Of a DNA stretch of 64,000 nucleotides, positions 1 to 7,694 are shown piece after piece; positions within the stretch are counted from its first letter, which is position 1, and the number at the start of each line of letters is the position of its first letter. The translations under genes and the position numbers were made by a program. Source of the stretch: Legionella busanensis (GTDB lineage Bacteria > Pseudomonadota > Gammaproteobacteria > Legionellales > Legionellaceae). The notes below the pieces were generated by a model. The model searched no databases and was not told the DNA's origin. It worked only from the letters and a program-made list of their open reading frames with translations. The stretch lies in assembly GCF_900461525.1 (NCBI RefSeq), contig NZ_UGOD01000001.1, forward strand, positions 3,350,912-3,414,911, given 5' to 3'.

Positions 1-1
1 T

Positions 2-211
2 AATAAAAAGAAAATCCCTTTTTTAAAAGAAGATGTTACTTTACTACCTTTAACCAATATTACTGTTGAAGAACTATCCAGATGGTTTGTTAATGAGCTT
101 ATTAAAGATAGTGAAGAATTAATTAAACATCGGATAGAAAAGGTTGTTGTCAAAGTTTTTTCAGCCCCTGGACAATCGGCAAGTCATGAGTGGGTAAAAC
201 AATCTAATTAA
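2..211 (+). CDS. 6-pyruvoyl-tetrahydropterin synthase / QueD-like protein, 3' end only
   Basis: The frame is open from the window edge to TAA at 209-211 and encodes the last 69 residues of a protein whose start lies outside the window. The segment LPLTNITVEELSRWF followed by a strand ending KVVVKVFSAPGQSA resembles the C-terminal half of the PTPS/QueD family, where a proline/threonine and 'ENLA'-type helix precede a strand normally reading 'V.V.ET'. The usual Glu-Thr of that strand is here Phe-Ser, so the residue that anchors the pterin in QueD is not obvious. The family makes 6-carboxytetrahydropterin for queuosine or related pterins. The stop is 23 bases before priA, so the two may be cotranscribed. 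The family call is tentative because only the C-terminus is visible. Confidence 0.5.
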   Translation, partial: NKKKIPFLKEDVTLLPLTNITVEELSRWFVNELIKDSEELIKHRIEKVVVKVFSAPGQSASHEWVKQSN

Positions 212-234
212 AATAATATTTAAAGGAAATACTT

Positions 235-2409
235 GTGATTAACATCTGTCATGTATGTATACCTCATACTAATCATGATTATTTCGATTATGTAACCTCT
301 AACGTTTCCCCTGCAATTGGCACACGTATCTGGGTGCCTTTTCGTAAGCAGGAACGTTTAGGTATTGTAGTTGGTAGCTCAATAATTTCTAAATTAGATA
401 GGCCACTGAAATCAATTCATACTATTATTGATGAACAACCTATTTTAAGCGCTGAAATACTTGCTTTATGTCAATGGATTAGCACTTATTACCAAGCTCC
501 TTTATCTGAAGTATTACCCTTGGCAATACCTAAAAAATTGCGTCAGGCCGGCACTGTTAAAGCACCCCTTGTAGAATCTTATCTACTTACTAAAACGCCA
601 GACGAAGCTTATAGCCTATTAGGAAAAAAGGCACTTAAACAACGGGCTTTAGTTGATTTTTTAGCTCAGCAAAAAAAAGCCATAACAAAAAATGAATTAA
701 CGCGAGCCGGTTTTACTAAGGCACAATTAGATAAGCTTAATAAACTAAATATTGTTCACCAGGAGCAACTATTTGATTTACCCAATTTGCTCTGTTTAAA
801 AAATGAGCCTTTAATACTGAATGAAGAACAAGCGATTGCCGTATCGACTATTAAAAAAAATTTAAAAAGTTATCATTGTTTTCTTTTACAAGGCATAACA
901 GGCAGTGGCAAGACGGAAGTTTATCTGCATGTTATCGCTGAGGTCCTTGCTCGCGGACAGCAAGTTCTTATCCTAGTACCCGAAATTGGTTTAACACCTC
1001 AACTATTGAAACGTTTTAGTGCTCGTTTTGATAAACAAATTGTTACCTTACATTCAAATCTTAATGAAAGCGAACGATATGCATCTTGGTATGCTGCAAT
1101 GCATAATATTGCTCATTTAGTCATTGGGACACGAGCTGCAATTTTTACGCCTATGCCTAAATTAGGATTAATTATTATTGATGAAGAGCATGACTCTTCT
1201 TTAAAACAAATGGATAATGTACGTTACTCCGCACGTGACACAGCACTTATACGCGCTCACCAAGCCAATATTCCTATTATTTTAGGCTCAGCAACGCCAA
1301 GCCTAGAAAGCTTGCATAATTGCCGTCAGAAAAAATACACTCTTTTACAGCTAAACCATAAAGCGTTAACTTCACAGCCGCTTAATTATCAACTAATTGA
1401 TTTACGTTCAGCAAGCATCCATCATGGCTTAGCTGAAAGATCAGTACAAATTATTGCTCATCATTTAAATCAAGGAAATCAAGTTTTAGTTTTTATTAAT
1501 CGACGTGGCTTTGCGCCTATTTTACTTTGCCATGCATGCGGTTTTATGATTGATTGTCGAGCATGTGATAGTCATCTAACCTTACATCGACACAGCCACC
1601 GTTTAATTTGTCACCATTGTGGTTTAAGCCAAGCAATTCCAACAAAGTGTGAGCAATGTGAAAACCCCGAGTTAATTCCAATTGGAACTGGTACTCAGCG
1701 ACTTTATGATTACTTAGCAACTGTTTTTCCTGACACTAAAATATTAAGAATCGATAGAGACGAAATACGTAAAAAAAATGAATTTGAAAATCGACTTGAG
1801 CTTATTAATAATGAACAAGCGCAACTATTAGTTGGCACGCAAATGTTAGCGAAAGGACATCACTTTCCCAAACTAACGCTTGTTGTCGTAGTTGACGCTG
1901 ACTTTGGATTTTATAATCAAGACTTTCGGGCTATTGAGCAATTGGGTCAATTATTAACCCAAGTCTCAGGGCGTGCAGGACGGGCCGAAAATCCAGGCCA
2001 AGTTCTTATTCAAACTCATATACCCCATCATCCCTTATTAAACATACTTATTCAAAAAGGCTATGCCGAATTTGCAAAAATGCTGCTCGCTAGTCGCGAG
2101 CAAGCTGCTTTACCACCTTATCATTACTTAGCTGTTATTCGAGCTCAACATAAGCAAAATGAACGTATTGAGCACTTTTTAAAGTCAATTAAAAATTACT
2201 TAAGTGAGCAATCTTTGCAAATCTTAGGACCGGCCCCTTCACCGCTCGCGCGCAAAGCAAATGTATTTCGTATGCAACTTCTCATCAAGTCTTCATCACG
2301 TAAACATCTACACTTATCATTGACGGCTATGCGAGAGTGGATAAGAATAACTAAACAATCACAAGATATACGTTGGAATATCGACGTTGATCCTATGGAT
2401 TTATCATGA
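235..2409 (+). CDS. priA: Primosomal replication restart helicase PriA
   Basis: A 3'-5' DEAH-type helicase that recognises abandoned replication forks and reloads the replisome. The N-terminal 3'BD domain (about 1-100) starts HVCIPHTNHDYFDYV, as in PriA. Walker A GITGSGKT lies at 220-227 and the DEEH box at 316-319. The zinc-binding insertion carries paired cysteines beginning C432/C435/C441/C444, followed by HHCG and CEQC pairs. A helicase C-terminal motif (QVSGRAGR) and the usual C-terminal domain follow. Length (724 aa) is normal. The start is GTG at 235, with AAAGGA about 8 bases upstream; the protein aligns with the family from this point. It overlaps the next gene by four bases (ATGA), indicating translational coupling. 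Confidence 0.97.
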   Translation: MINICHVCIPHTNHDYFDYVTSNVSPAIGTRIWVPFRKQERLGIVVGSSIISKLDRPLKSIHTIIDEQPILSAEILALCQWISTYYQAPLSEVLPLAIPKKLRQAGTVKAPLVESYLLTKTPDEAYSLLGKKALKQRALVDFLAQQKKAITKNELTRAGFTKAQLDKLNKLNIVHQEQLFDLPNLLCLKNEPLILNEEQAIAVSTIKKNLKSYHCFLLQGITGSGKTEVYLHVIAEVLARGQQVLILVPEIGLTPQLLKRFSARFDKQIVTLHSNLNESERYASWYAAMHNIAHLVIGTRAAIFTPMPKLGLIIIDEEHDSSLKQMDNVRYSARDTALIRAHQANIPIILGSATPSLESLHNCRQKKYTLLQLNHKALTSQPLNYQLIDLRSASIHHGLAERSVQIIAHHLNQGNQVLVFINRRGFAPILLCHACGFMIDCRACDSHLTLHRHSHRLICHHCGLSQAIPTKCEQCENPELIPIGTGTQRLYDYLATVFPDTKILRIDRDEIRKKNEFENRLELINNEQAQLLVGTQMLAKGHHFPKLTLVVVVDADFGFYNQDFRAIEQLGQLLTQVSGRAGRAENPGQVLIQTHIPHHPLLNILIQKGYAEFAKMLLASREQAALPPYHYLAVIRAQHKQNERIEHFLKSIKNYLSEQSLQILGPAPSPLARKANVFRMQLLIKSSSRKHLHLSLTAMREWIRITKQSQDIRWNIDVDPMDLS

Positions 2410-2801
2410 CTAATTCAAAAATTGCTGTTTATCAAAAAACTTTTGCTATTGCTTGGGGTGATATGGATGCCCTTGGCCATGTGAATAACACCCGTTATTT
2501 TGATTATTTTCAAGAAGCTCGCATTGAATGGCTAGCTAGCTTAAATTTTAACTTAGAAGAGCCTACGGGGCCTGTGGTTATTCATGTCGCTTGTACTTTC
2601 CTTAAACCGGTTATTTATCCTGCAACATTAACGCTTAATAGTAGTATTCACAGTCTTGGGCATTCAAGCTTCATCATCGATCACGATTTATTTCAAGAAG
2701 GCGCTTTAGTGGCGCAAGGTATAAGTAAAATTGTTTGGGTTGATTATAAACTAAATAAATCTGTTGCGGTGCCTGATAATATTCGTCAGCTATTTGTTTA
2801 A
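2406..2801 (+). CDS. Acyl-CoA thioesterase, hot-dog fold (YbgC/FadM-like)
   Basis: A 131-aa single-domain 4HBT thioesterase. The active-site segment WGDMDALGHVNN at residues 17-28 carries the Asp-x-x-Gly-His-Val-Asn-Asn pattern of the family, with the catalytic Asp expected at D19 or D21. The rest of the chain alternates strands as in the hot-dog fold, and there is no signal peptide, so it should act in the cytoplasm on fatty acyl-CoA or a similar thioester. The ATG overlaps the priA stop (ATGA). The substrate cannot be read from sequence. Confidence 0.88.
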   Translation: MTNSKIAVYQKTFAIAWGDMDALGHVNNTRYFDYFQEARIEWLASLNFNLEEPTGPVVIHVACTFLKPVIYPATLTLNSSIHSLGHSSFIIDHDLFQEGALVAQGISKIVWVDYKLNKSVAVPDNIRQLFV

Positions 2802-2923
2802 ATAAATTTAAATACTTGATTTAAATATATAAACAAGGTTAACTACAACATAGATTGATTATTTATACCTTTAATCAAGTTCTATTTGATCAATTCTAAG
2901 CTAAACCACAACGAGGAAATATT

Positions 2924-3118
2924 ATGAATAAAGATATTTTTGAAGGTAACTGGGAAGAATTAAAAGGTAAAATGAAACAAGCTTGGGGTAAATTAACAGA
3001 TGACGATTTCCGTGAGCTAGAAGGTAACCAACAAGAAATTTTTGGCAAATTACAAAAACATTATGGCTACACGCGTGATGAAGCTGAAAAAGCGGTGAGA
3101 GATTTCACAGACAGGTAG
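2924..3118 (+). CDS. CsbD/YjbJ family stress-response protein
   Basis: A 64-aa, highly charged, helical protein with the CsbD hallmarks: N-terminal NWEELKGKMKQAWGKLTDDD, a central ELEGNQQEIFGKLQ, and a C-terminal YGYTRDEAEKAV. Members are abundant general-stress proteins of unknown biochemical function. The start ATG is preceded by GAGGAAATATT, a good ribosome binding site. The gene has its own 120-bp upstream region and an inverted repeat 25 bases downstream, so it is probably monocistronic. Confidence 0.93.
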   Translation: MNKDIFEGNWEELKGKMKQAWGKLTDDDFRELEGNQQEIFGKLQKHYGYTRDEAEKAVRDFTDR

Positions 3119-3143
3119 ACATCAATTTATAAATTTTTCTTAT

Positions 3144-3177
3144 AAACTAGACTAGCCAATTATGGTTAGTCTAGTTT
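3144..3177 (+). terminator. Hairpin terminator after csbD-like gene
   Basis: AAACTAGACTAGCC (3144-3157) pairs with GGTTAGTCTAGTTT (3164-3177), a 14-bp stem with one G-U pair and a 6-nt loop. Only a short T-rich stretch follows, so this is a moderate Rho-independent terminator. It lies 25 bases after the CsbD stop. Confidence 0.6.
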
Positions 3178-3325
3178 ACTCTTCGTTACTGGCCTTTCTA
3201 AAGACAATCTACGTACTAAGAATTAATATAAATACTAACCAAATAGAATTAAGGCTAAGACCATTTATTAAAAATATAGTTAGGCTATTTAATTATTACT
3301 CGGATAAAAATAATAACTTTCTTCC

Positions 3326-4363
3326 CTAATGAGTAAGCGAGGGACGATTTTCTATTTTTGGCACCTCGCCATATATATTAGGAAGTTCTGTATCAACATC
3401 AAATCTATGTGCAATATCGGAAGCCATGGTCTCATCAGGGGGTTCTTTTAAAGTCAAATGATGTAATAAATTATTTCTCTCATTATCTTGGCTGTCTATC
3501 ATCTTTTTACCAAGAGAACCTAATTCTTCTATAAGCATCGAGATAATGCCTCTATTGTGAAGGGCTGCTAAATGCAAAACTGTAGAGCCATTACTTGTTT
3601 TTTGGAGTAGAAGACTTTTATCCTCCATAAAGGCTTTAACGATGTCATTTGCACCTTGTATAATAGCTAAATGAAGAATGTTTTGGCCTTGGGGATCAAG
3701 CATTTTAGCTAGCTCTAGGTCTGGTCTTTTTGCTAAAATCATTTTTATATAGTCTGGATTTTTTAAAGCTACCAAATCTAAAATTAACGTTCTCTTATCA
3801 GTATCAATAAAATCTAGTAATTCTGGATCAGTGATTGGCAATAAATATTTAAAAATAGCTTCATTTGCTTTAGATGTGTCATCGAGAGGGCTTCTTGCAA
3901 CTAAGTTAAGGGGCAGATGTCCAGATCGATTAATACAATTTGGGTTACTTTTATGCTCTATTAAACATTTTACGGTTGGTAGTCGAAATTTATCTGCTGC
4001 CAAGTGGAGCGCTGTATTTTTATTCTCATCGGTAATATCAATGTCCACATGGTTATTTAAAGTAGCGTCTAAAAACCGATCATACCCTAAAGAGGCTGCT
4101 TTATGTAGAACCGTTCTTCTAGATTTATCATCAACAATATCTTCTAAAGAACCATATTTATTTAAAAGCATGCATTCTTCAACTAAATGCCGGGTAGCAG
4201 CAAAGGATACAAATTGAAAATCACTTTTAATAAACTGTGTACACCAGCTAGTTATCTGCTCTTGTTGTTTTTTATCATTTTCCTTAACTTCAGTAATATT
4301 TAACTGATCTAATAAGGAGGCCCAATCACCAGGTAAAGTAGTTATAATCATGTTAAATCTCAC
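3326..4363 (-). CDS. Ankyrin-repeat protein, candidate secreted effector
   Basis: A 345-aa cytosolic-looking protein without signal peptide or membrane segment. Ankyrin signatures are spaced about 33 residues apart: TVLHKAAS near 84, TALHLAAD near 117, LPLNLVAR near 150, then NILHLAII near 226, TVLHLAAL near 258 and a degenerate NLLHHLTL near 293. This gives two blocks of repeats separated by about 45 less regular residues. Ankyrin arrays bind other proteins. The GTG start shares one base with the stop of the upstream kinase gene (TAGTG), so translation is coupled; ATG at codon 5 is an alternative start. Ankyrin proteins are common type IV effectors in Legionella; effector status here is inference from context. 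Confidence 0.85.
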   Translation of the reverse strand: MRFNMIITTLPGDWASLLDQLNITEVKENDKKQQEQITSWCTQFIKSDFQFVSFAATRHLVEECMLLNKYGSLEDIVDDKSRRTVLHKAASLGYDRFLDATLNNHVDIDITDENKNTALHLAADKFRLPTVKCLIEHKSNPNCINRSGHLPLNLVARSPLDDTSKANEAIFKYLLPITDPELLDFIDTDKRTLILDLVALKNPDYIKMILAKRPDLELAKMLDPQGQNILHLAIIQGANDIVKAFMEDKSLLLQKTSNGSTVLHLAALHNRGIISMLIEELGSLGKKMIDSQDNERNNLLHHLTLKEPPDETMASDIAHRFDVDTELPNIYGEVPKIENRPSLTH

Positions 4364-6057
4364 TAATTTTTAAGGGTAACGGATAATACATCCTTTGATA
4401 AATCCTTCTCTATTGTTATAGAGCTCTCTTTTGATTGATTACATTGCTTGCGAAGATCTTCACAAGCCTGAATTACATCGTCTAACGTTGGCCTTTCTTT
4501 GCTTTTTATATTAATCATACTTGTAATTAATTCCTGTATTTGCATTCCAACAGAAGTGCTAAAAATAGGTGCGGAAAAATCAAGCTCAAAAGTTTTGTTT
4601 TCTTCATTCCTATAATCGTATAATTGTCCAGCTAACTCATTTTTATCTTCTGCGTTTAGATTGGCTGCTAAGTCATATAATACGAGCCCAATTTGATAAA
4701 CCATAAACGGTTTTGGATCAACCTCACTTGAATGCATCCTATGATATTCTGAAGGTGCATAATTAGGAGTAGTCGATATTGAATTTTTAGGAACCTTCCC
4801 CTCTTTTACTAATACAATTGATTTTAAGTCGGCTGTGATAACATCGTCATTGTCTCGAATTAAAAAGTTTTCAGATTTTATATCCATATAAGCCATATTA
4901 TTTTGTGCAAGCGCTGATGCCATGGTTGCTAATTGCTGAGTCATTCTAAGAACCTCAGCAGAGATCATGGGGAAATCGTTGAGCTCCATCGCTTGGCGAT
5001 AGGCTTTAAGATTGCCCCGTGGGCAATACTCTGATATAGCTATATTAACTGCACTTTCGCCTAAACTTTGTAAGTATTCGGTAGGATAATAAAAAATATC
5101 ACGGGCAATATACTGAGAAACGCCTTCAAGTTTTATAATTTTTTCTCGTAAGATATAATCTGTAATTGGGCCAGAAGCCTTTTCAACGCGCACTACATAT
5201 TTCTTTACTTCTGTACTATGTGTAGCTAACCAATTCCTATTATTATTACCACCTATATAATGTAGGTTAAATCCTTCAGGAAGCAAAACATCTGCCTGTT
5301 CACGACTTAGCTTTGTGATGAAATCATTAAAATTTGAATGGTCAGGATGGATAAAAATATCTGAGGATGAGCCACTATCTGGTCCTTGACTAGAGACAGC
5401 CATCTTACGGAATAACCTAGCTAATGCAGCATTTGTACTAACTTGAAGCTTATGAAAACGCTTAAACATTTTCTCTTTTTTATCTGGAATATCGTTTAAT
5501 ATTATAGCTACAATTTTTTCTTCTAACTGATGGAGTCGTTGCTCTTTTAACTTACCTGCCTCTTCACTTTCAACTTCTTCCTTACGGTTCTTTTCTCGAT
5601 GGAGCTCATCTAATAAGGAATCCACTTCTCTATATTGCTCTGAACGCCAGCGATCACGACTTTCACGCTTAGGATTAAACAAAGAGATTTTTAGTCCGGT
5701 CGTCTTATTAGCCCATACTCTACTTTCTGGAGGTGATGGCATTTCCATTAGTATCTTTTCGGGAAATTGTTCCAGTATCTCTTGAATTCTACTTTCTAAA
5801 AATTCTTTATGATGAAATCGCCAAATATAAAAAAGATGGAAATTCAAATCTTCTGTAACATGCTGATCGTAATAGTTTCTATAAATTATTTTAGTTTGAA
5901 TTTGTATTCTTTTTAATGATAATAATTCTTCAAGCAATCCTTTGGCTTTTTCCTTTTCATGATCTTCAATTAAGCGATTTAATGTCTGTATATCTGATAA
6001 ATTGGCAAGTGCCTCATCTGAGAAACACTCTTTACTTAAACCTACTATTTTTTTCAT
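4363..6057 (-). CDS. Protein kinase-like protein with N-terminal helical region, candidate effector
   Basis: A 564-aa protein. Residues 1-215 are helical and charged, with a coiled-coil-like Glu/Lys-rich stretch around 150-190. The kinase fold occupies about 255-540. Visible landmarks are a possible glycine-rich loop (GGNNNRN), VVRVEK with a candidate ATP-binding lysine near 293, the catalytic loop YMDIKSENFL (D392, K394, N397), DLK at 410-412 where DFG is expected, and APSEYH as the APE motif. HRD is thus YMD and DFG is DLK; the catalytic Asp, Lys and Asn are kept, so activity is plausible but not certain. The start is supported by AAGG five bases before ATG. The gene is coupled to the downstream ankyrin gene. 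It resembles Legionella effector kinases in style only. Confidence 0.8.
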   Translation of the reverse strand: MKKIVGLSKECFSDEALANLSDIQTLNRLIEDHEKEKAKGLLEELLSLKRIQIQTKIIYRNYYDQHVTEDLNFHLFYIWRFHHKEFLESRIQEILEQFPEKILMEMPSPPESRVWANKTTGLKISLFNPKRESRDRWRSEQYREVDSLLDELHREKNRKEEVESEEAGKLKEQRLHQLEEKIVAIILNDIPDKKEKMFKRFHKLQVSTNAALARLFRKMAVSSQGPDSGSSSDIFIHPDHSNFNDFITKLSREQADVLLPEGFNLHYIGGNNNRNWLATHSTEVKKYVVRVEKASGPITDYILREKIIKLEGVSQYIARDIFYYPTEYLQSLGESAVNIAISEYCPRGNLKAYRQAMELNDFPMISAEVLRMTQQLATMASALAQNNMAYMDIKSENFLIRDNDDVITADLKSIVLVKEGKVPKNSISTTPNYAPSEYHRMHSSEVDPKPFMVYQIGLVLYDLAANLNAEDKNELAGQLYDYRNEENKTFELDFSAPIFSTSVGMQIQELITSMINIKSKERPTLDDVIQACEDLRKQCNQSKESSITIEKDLSKDVLSVTLKN

Positions 6058-6304
6058 ACATACCTTAAACTAAAAAATAGTTAAAATACCAACTAATTGT
6101 TCAATTTTAACACAAAAAGGCTAATAATGGAATAGATTAATCAAAATTATAAGGGTTACACTAAATTTTAAATGGCATGCTAGGTGCAAGGTTTTCTGAC
6201 AAGTAATAAAAATAATGCGATAACTTAATAGAATAGAAAGAAAATGATACTATCAAGATATATTTGCAACGTGGTTAAATAATAAATTACGATAAGCCTA
6301 TAAT

Positions 6305-6417
6305 TTTATTTGAGTAGAAATGCTAGGGAAATTTTATTATCAATAAGTAACATAATTAGCAAAATCTTATTAATTAAAATGATAATCGAAATTTTCCTCT
6401 AATAGCTACTCAATAAA
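6305..6417. repeat. Imperfect long inverted repeat upstream of channel gene
   Basis: The left arm 6305-6341 (TTTATTTGAGTAG... ending ATTATC) and right arm 6381-6417 (GATAATCG... ending CTACTCAATAAA) are near reverse complements over about 37 bp, separated by 39 AT-rich bases. The element fills the 395-bp gap between the divergent kinase and channel genes, about 36 bases before the channel start. It could fold into a long hairpin in the channel leader or be a MITE-like remnant. Nothing else was recognised in this gap. Confidence 0.6.
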
Positions 6418-6452
6418 TTTCAACATTTGCGAAAACGAGTGCCGAGTTTATT

Positions 6453-7229
6453 ATGGATAACCTAAGAACTATGGTTAACAGTCGTTGGTTTTATAATTTT
6501 ATTATTATATTAATAGTACTTAATGCTATAGTTTTAGGGCTTGAAACTTATCCAACTATAACTCAAAAATATGGCCCCTTACTTACCTTTCTTGATAATA
6601 CTTTCACAACTTTATTCGTCATAGAACTTAGTTTAGAAATGTTAGCGTTACGTAAGAAATTTTTTACTAATCCCTGGCACCTGTTTGATTTAATTGTCGT
6701 CTCTGTATCGTTGATTCCTGCAGGCCAGGCTTTTACAGTATTACGGGCTGCCCGTGTTTTACGAGTATTAAGACTCGTATCTGCCTTTCCTTCCTTGCGA
6801 CGCGTTATTCAAGGCTTAGTTAACGCAATCCCTGGTATTACTTCTATTGCTGGTATTTTACTTATTTTATTCTATGTCTTTGGTGTTATGGCGACGAGAT
6901 TATTTGGGCAAAATTTTCCTGAGTATTTTGGAAGTTTACAGGCATCTCTTTTTAGTTTATTTCAAATTATGACGATGGAAGGCTGGCCTGATATTGTTCG
7001 TAAAGTAATGGAAATTTATCCTTATGCTTGGATCTTTTTTATTACTTATATATTGATTGCAACTTTTTCTGTATTAAATCTATTTATTGCAGTCATTGTC
7101 GATGCCATGCAAAAACAGCATGAAATTGACGAAGAGGCCGAGCAGAAAGAATTGCAAAAAATTGAAAATCTTTTAGAGACGATTTATCAAAAATTAGAAA
7201 ATATTGAAAATAAAAATAGTAGAAAATAA
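6453..7229 (+). CDS. Bacterial voltage-gated cation (sodium) channel, NavBac type
   Basis: A 258-aa single-domain six-helix ion channel of the inner membrane, working as a tetramer. Helices S1-S3 cover about 12-90. S4 has gating arginines every third residue (R98, R101, R104, R107) in VLRAARVLRVLRLV, followed by the conserved PSLRRVIQGL linker. The pore helix leads to the selectivity filter TMEGWP at 174-179, with the ring glutamate E176. S6 spans about 190-220, followed by a charged neck and coiled coil (EAEQKELQKIENLLETI), as in tetrameric NaChBac relatives. NaChBac-like filters usually read TLESW; here Met and Gly replace Leu and Ser, so ion selectivity is uncertain. No clear ribosome binding site precedes the ATG. 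Confidence 0.92.
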   Translation: MDNLRTMVNSRWFYNFIIILIVLNAIVLGLETYPTITQKYGPLLTFLDNTFTTLFVIELSLEMLALRKKFFTNPWHLFDLIVVSVSLIPAGQAFTVLRAARVLRVLRLVSAFPSLRRVIQGLVNAIPGITSIAGILLILFYVFGVMATRLFGQNFPEYFGSLQASLFSLFQIMTMEGWPDIVRKVMEIYPYAWIFFITYILIATFSVLNLFIAVIVDAMQKQHEIDEEAEQKELQKIENLLETIYQKLENIENKNSRK

Positions 7230-7694
7230 TAATAAATTTATAAGATTAGTAGTTTCAGTTACCTCAAAAATTATCTCTATTTGGCTTATTGCCTGTAACA
7301 ACACAAATATGTCAAATAAAAACTTAAAAAGGTACAGTAATATGAAAAAAAAATTACAAATAGAAAGAGAGTCTAAAAATTACAATGGTGATAGCGGCGC
7401 TAAACGTTATTTGTTTCTTACTAGGATAACTTAAGATATCAACGCCGCTAAATAAAAAGTAAATGAGTTAAACCAATATTCTAATAACTTTAATGCAAAG
7501 TCCCCCTTAACATTTCAACCTAAAAGCAATCAACTGAAAGCGAATGGCTTTCATTGCAACAGGGAAGTTCGACTTTCAATAAAAAATTATTCTCTTATAT
7601 CAGCGTTCATTACGTCTTCTAAAACCTTTTTTAGACTGCACTTAGATCTAGTTCATCGCTAAATCTATTATTACTACTTAGTAGCGAGAGAAAA
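7230..7694. other. Intergenic region between convergent channel and GH16 genes
   Basis: No convincing gene. It contains a small hairpin TGAAAGC-GAATG-GCTTTCA at 7535-7553 and an AGCGGCG ... CGCCGCT inverted pair near 7393-7450 with a long loop. Neither has a T-tract, so terminator function for either flanking gene is unproven. Confidence 0.4.

Noticed and set aside
3831..4217. Plus-strand open frame antisense to the ankyrin gene
   Set aside because: It is a shadow of a gene with clear ankyrin repeats; no ribosome binding site or recognisable domain.
7204..7434. 76-codon open frame overlapping the end of the channel gene, with a lipobox-like LIAC
   Set aside because: It starts inside the channel coding region in another frame, has no ribosome binding site, and its composition is that of AT-rich non-coding DNA.
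7535..7553. TGAAAGC-GAATG-GCTTTCA hairpin
   Set aside because: It has no T-tract and lies far from both flanking stop codons, so I did not call it a terminator.
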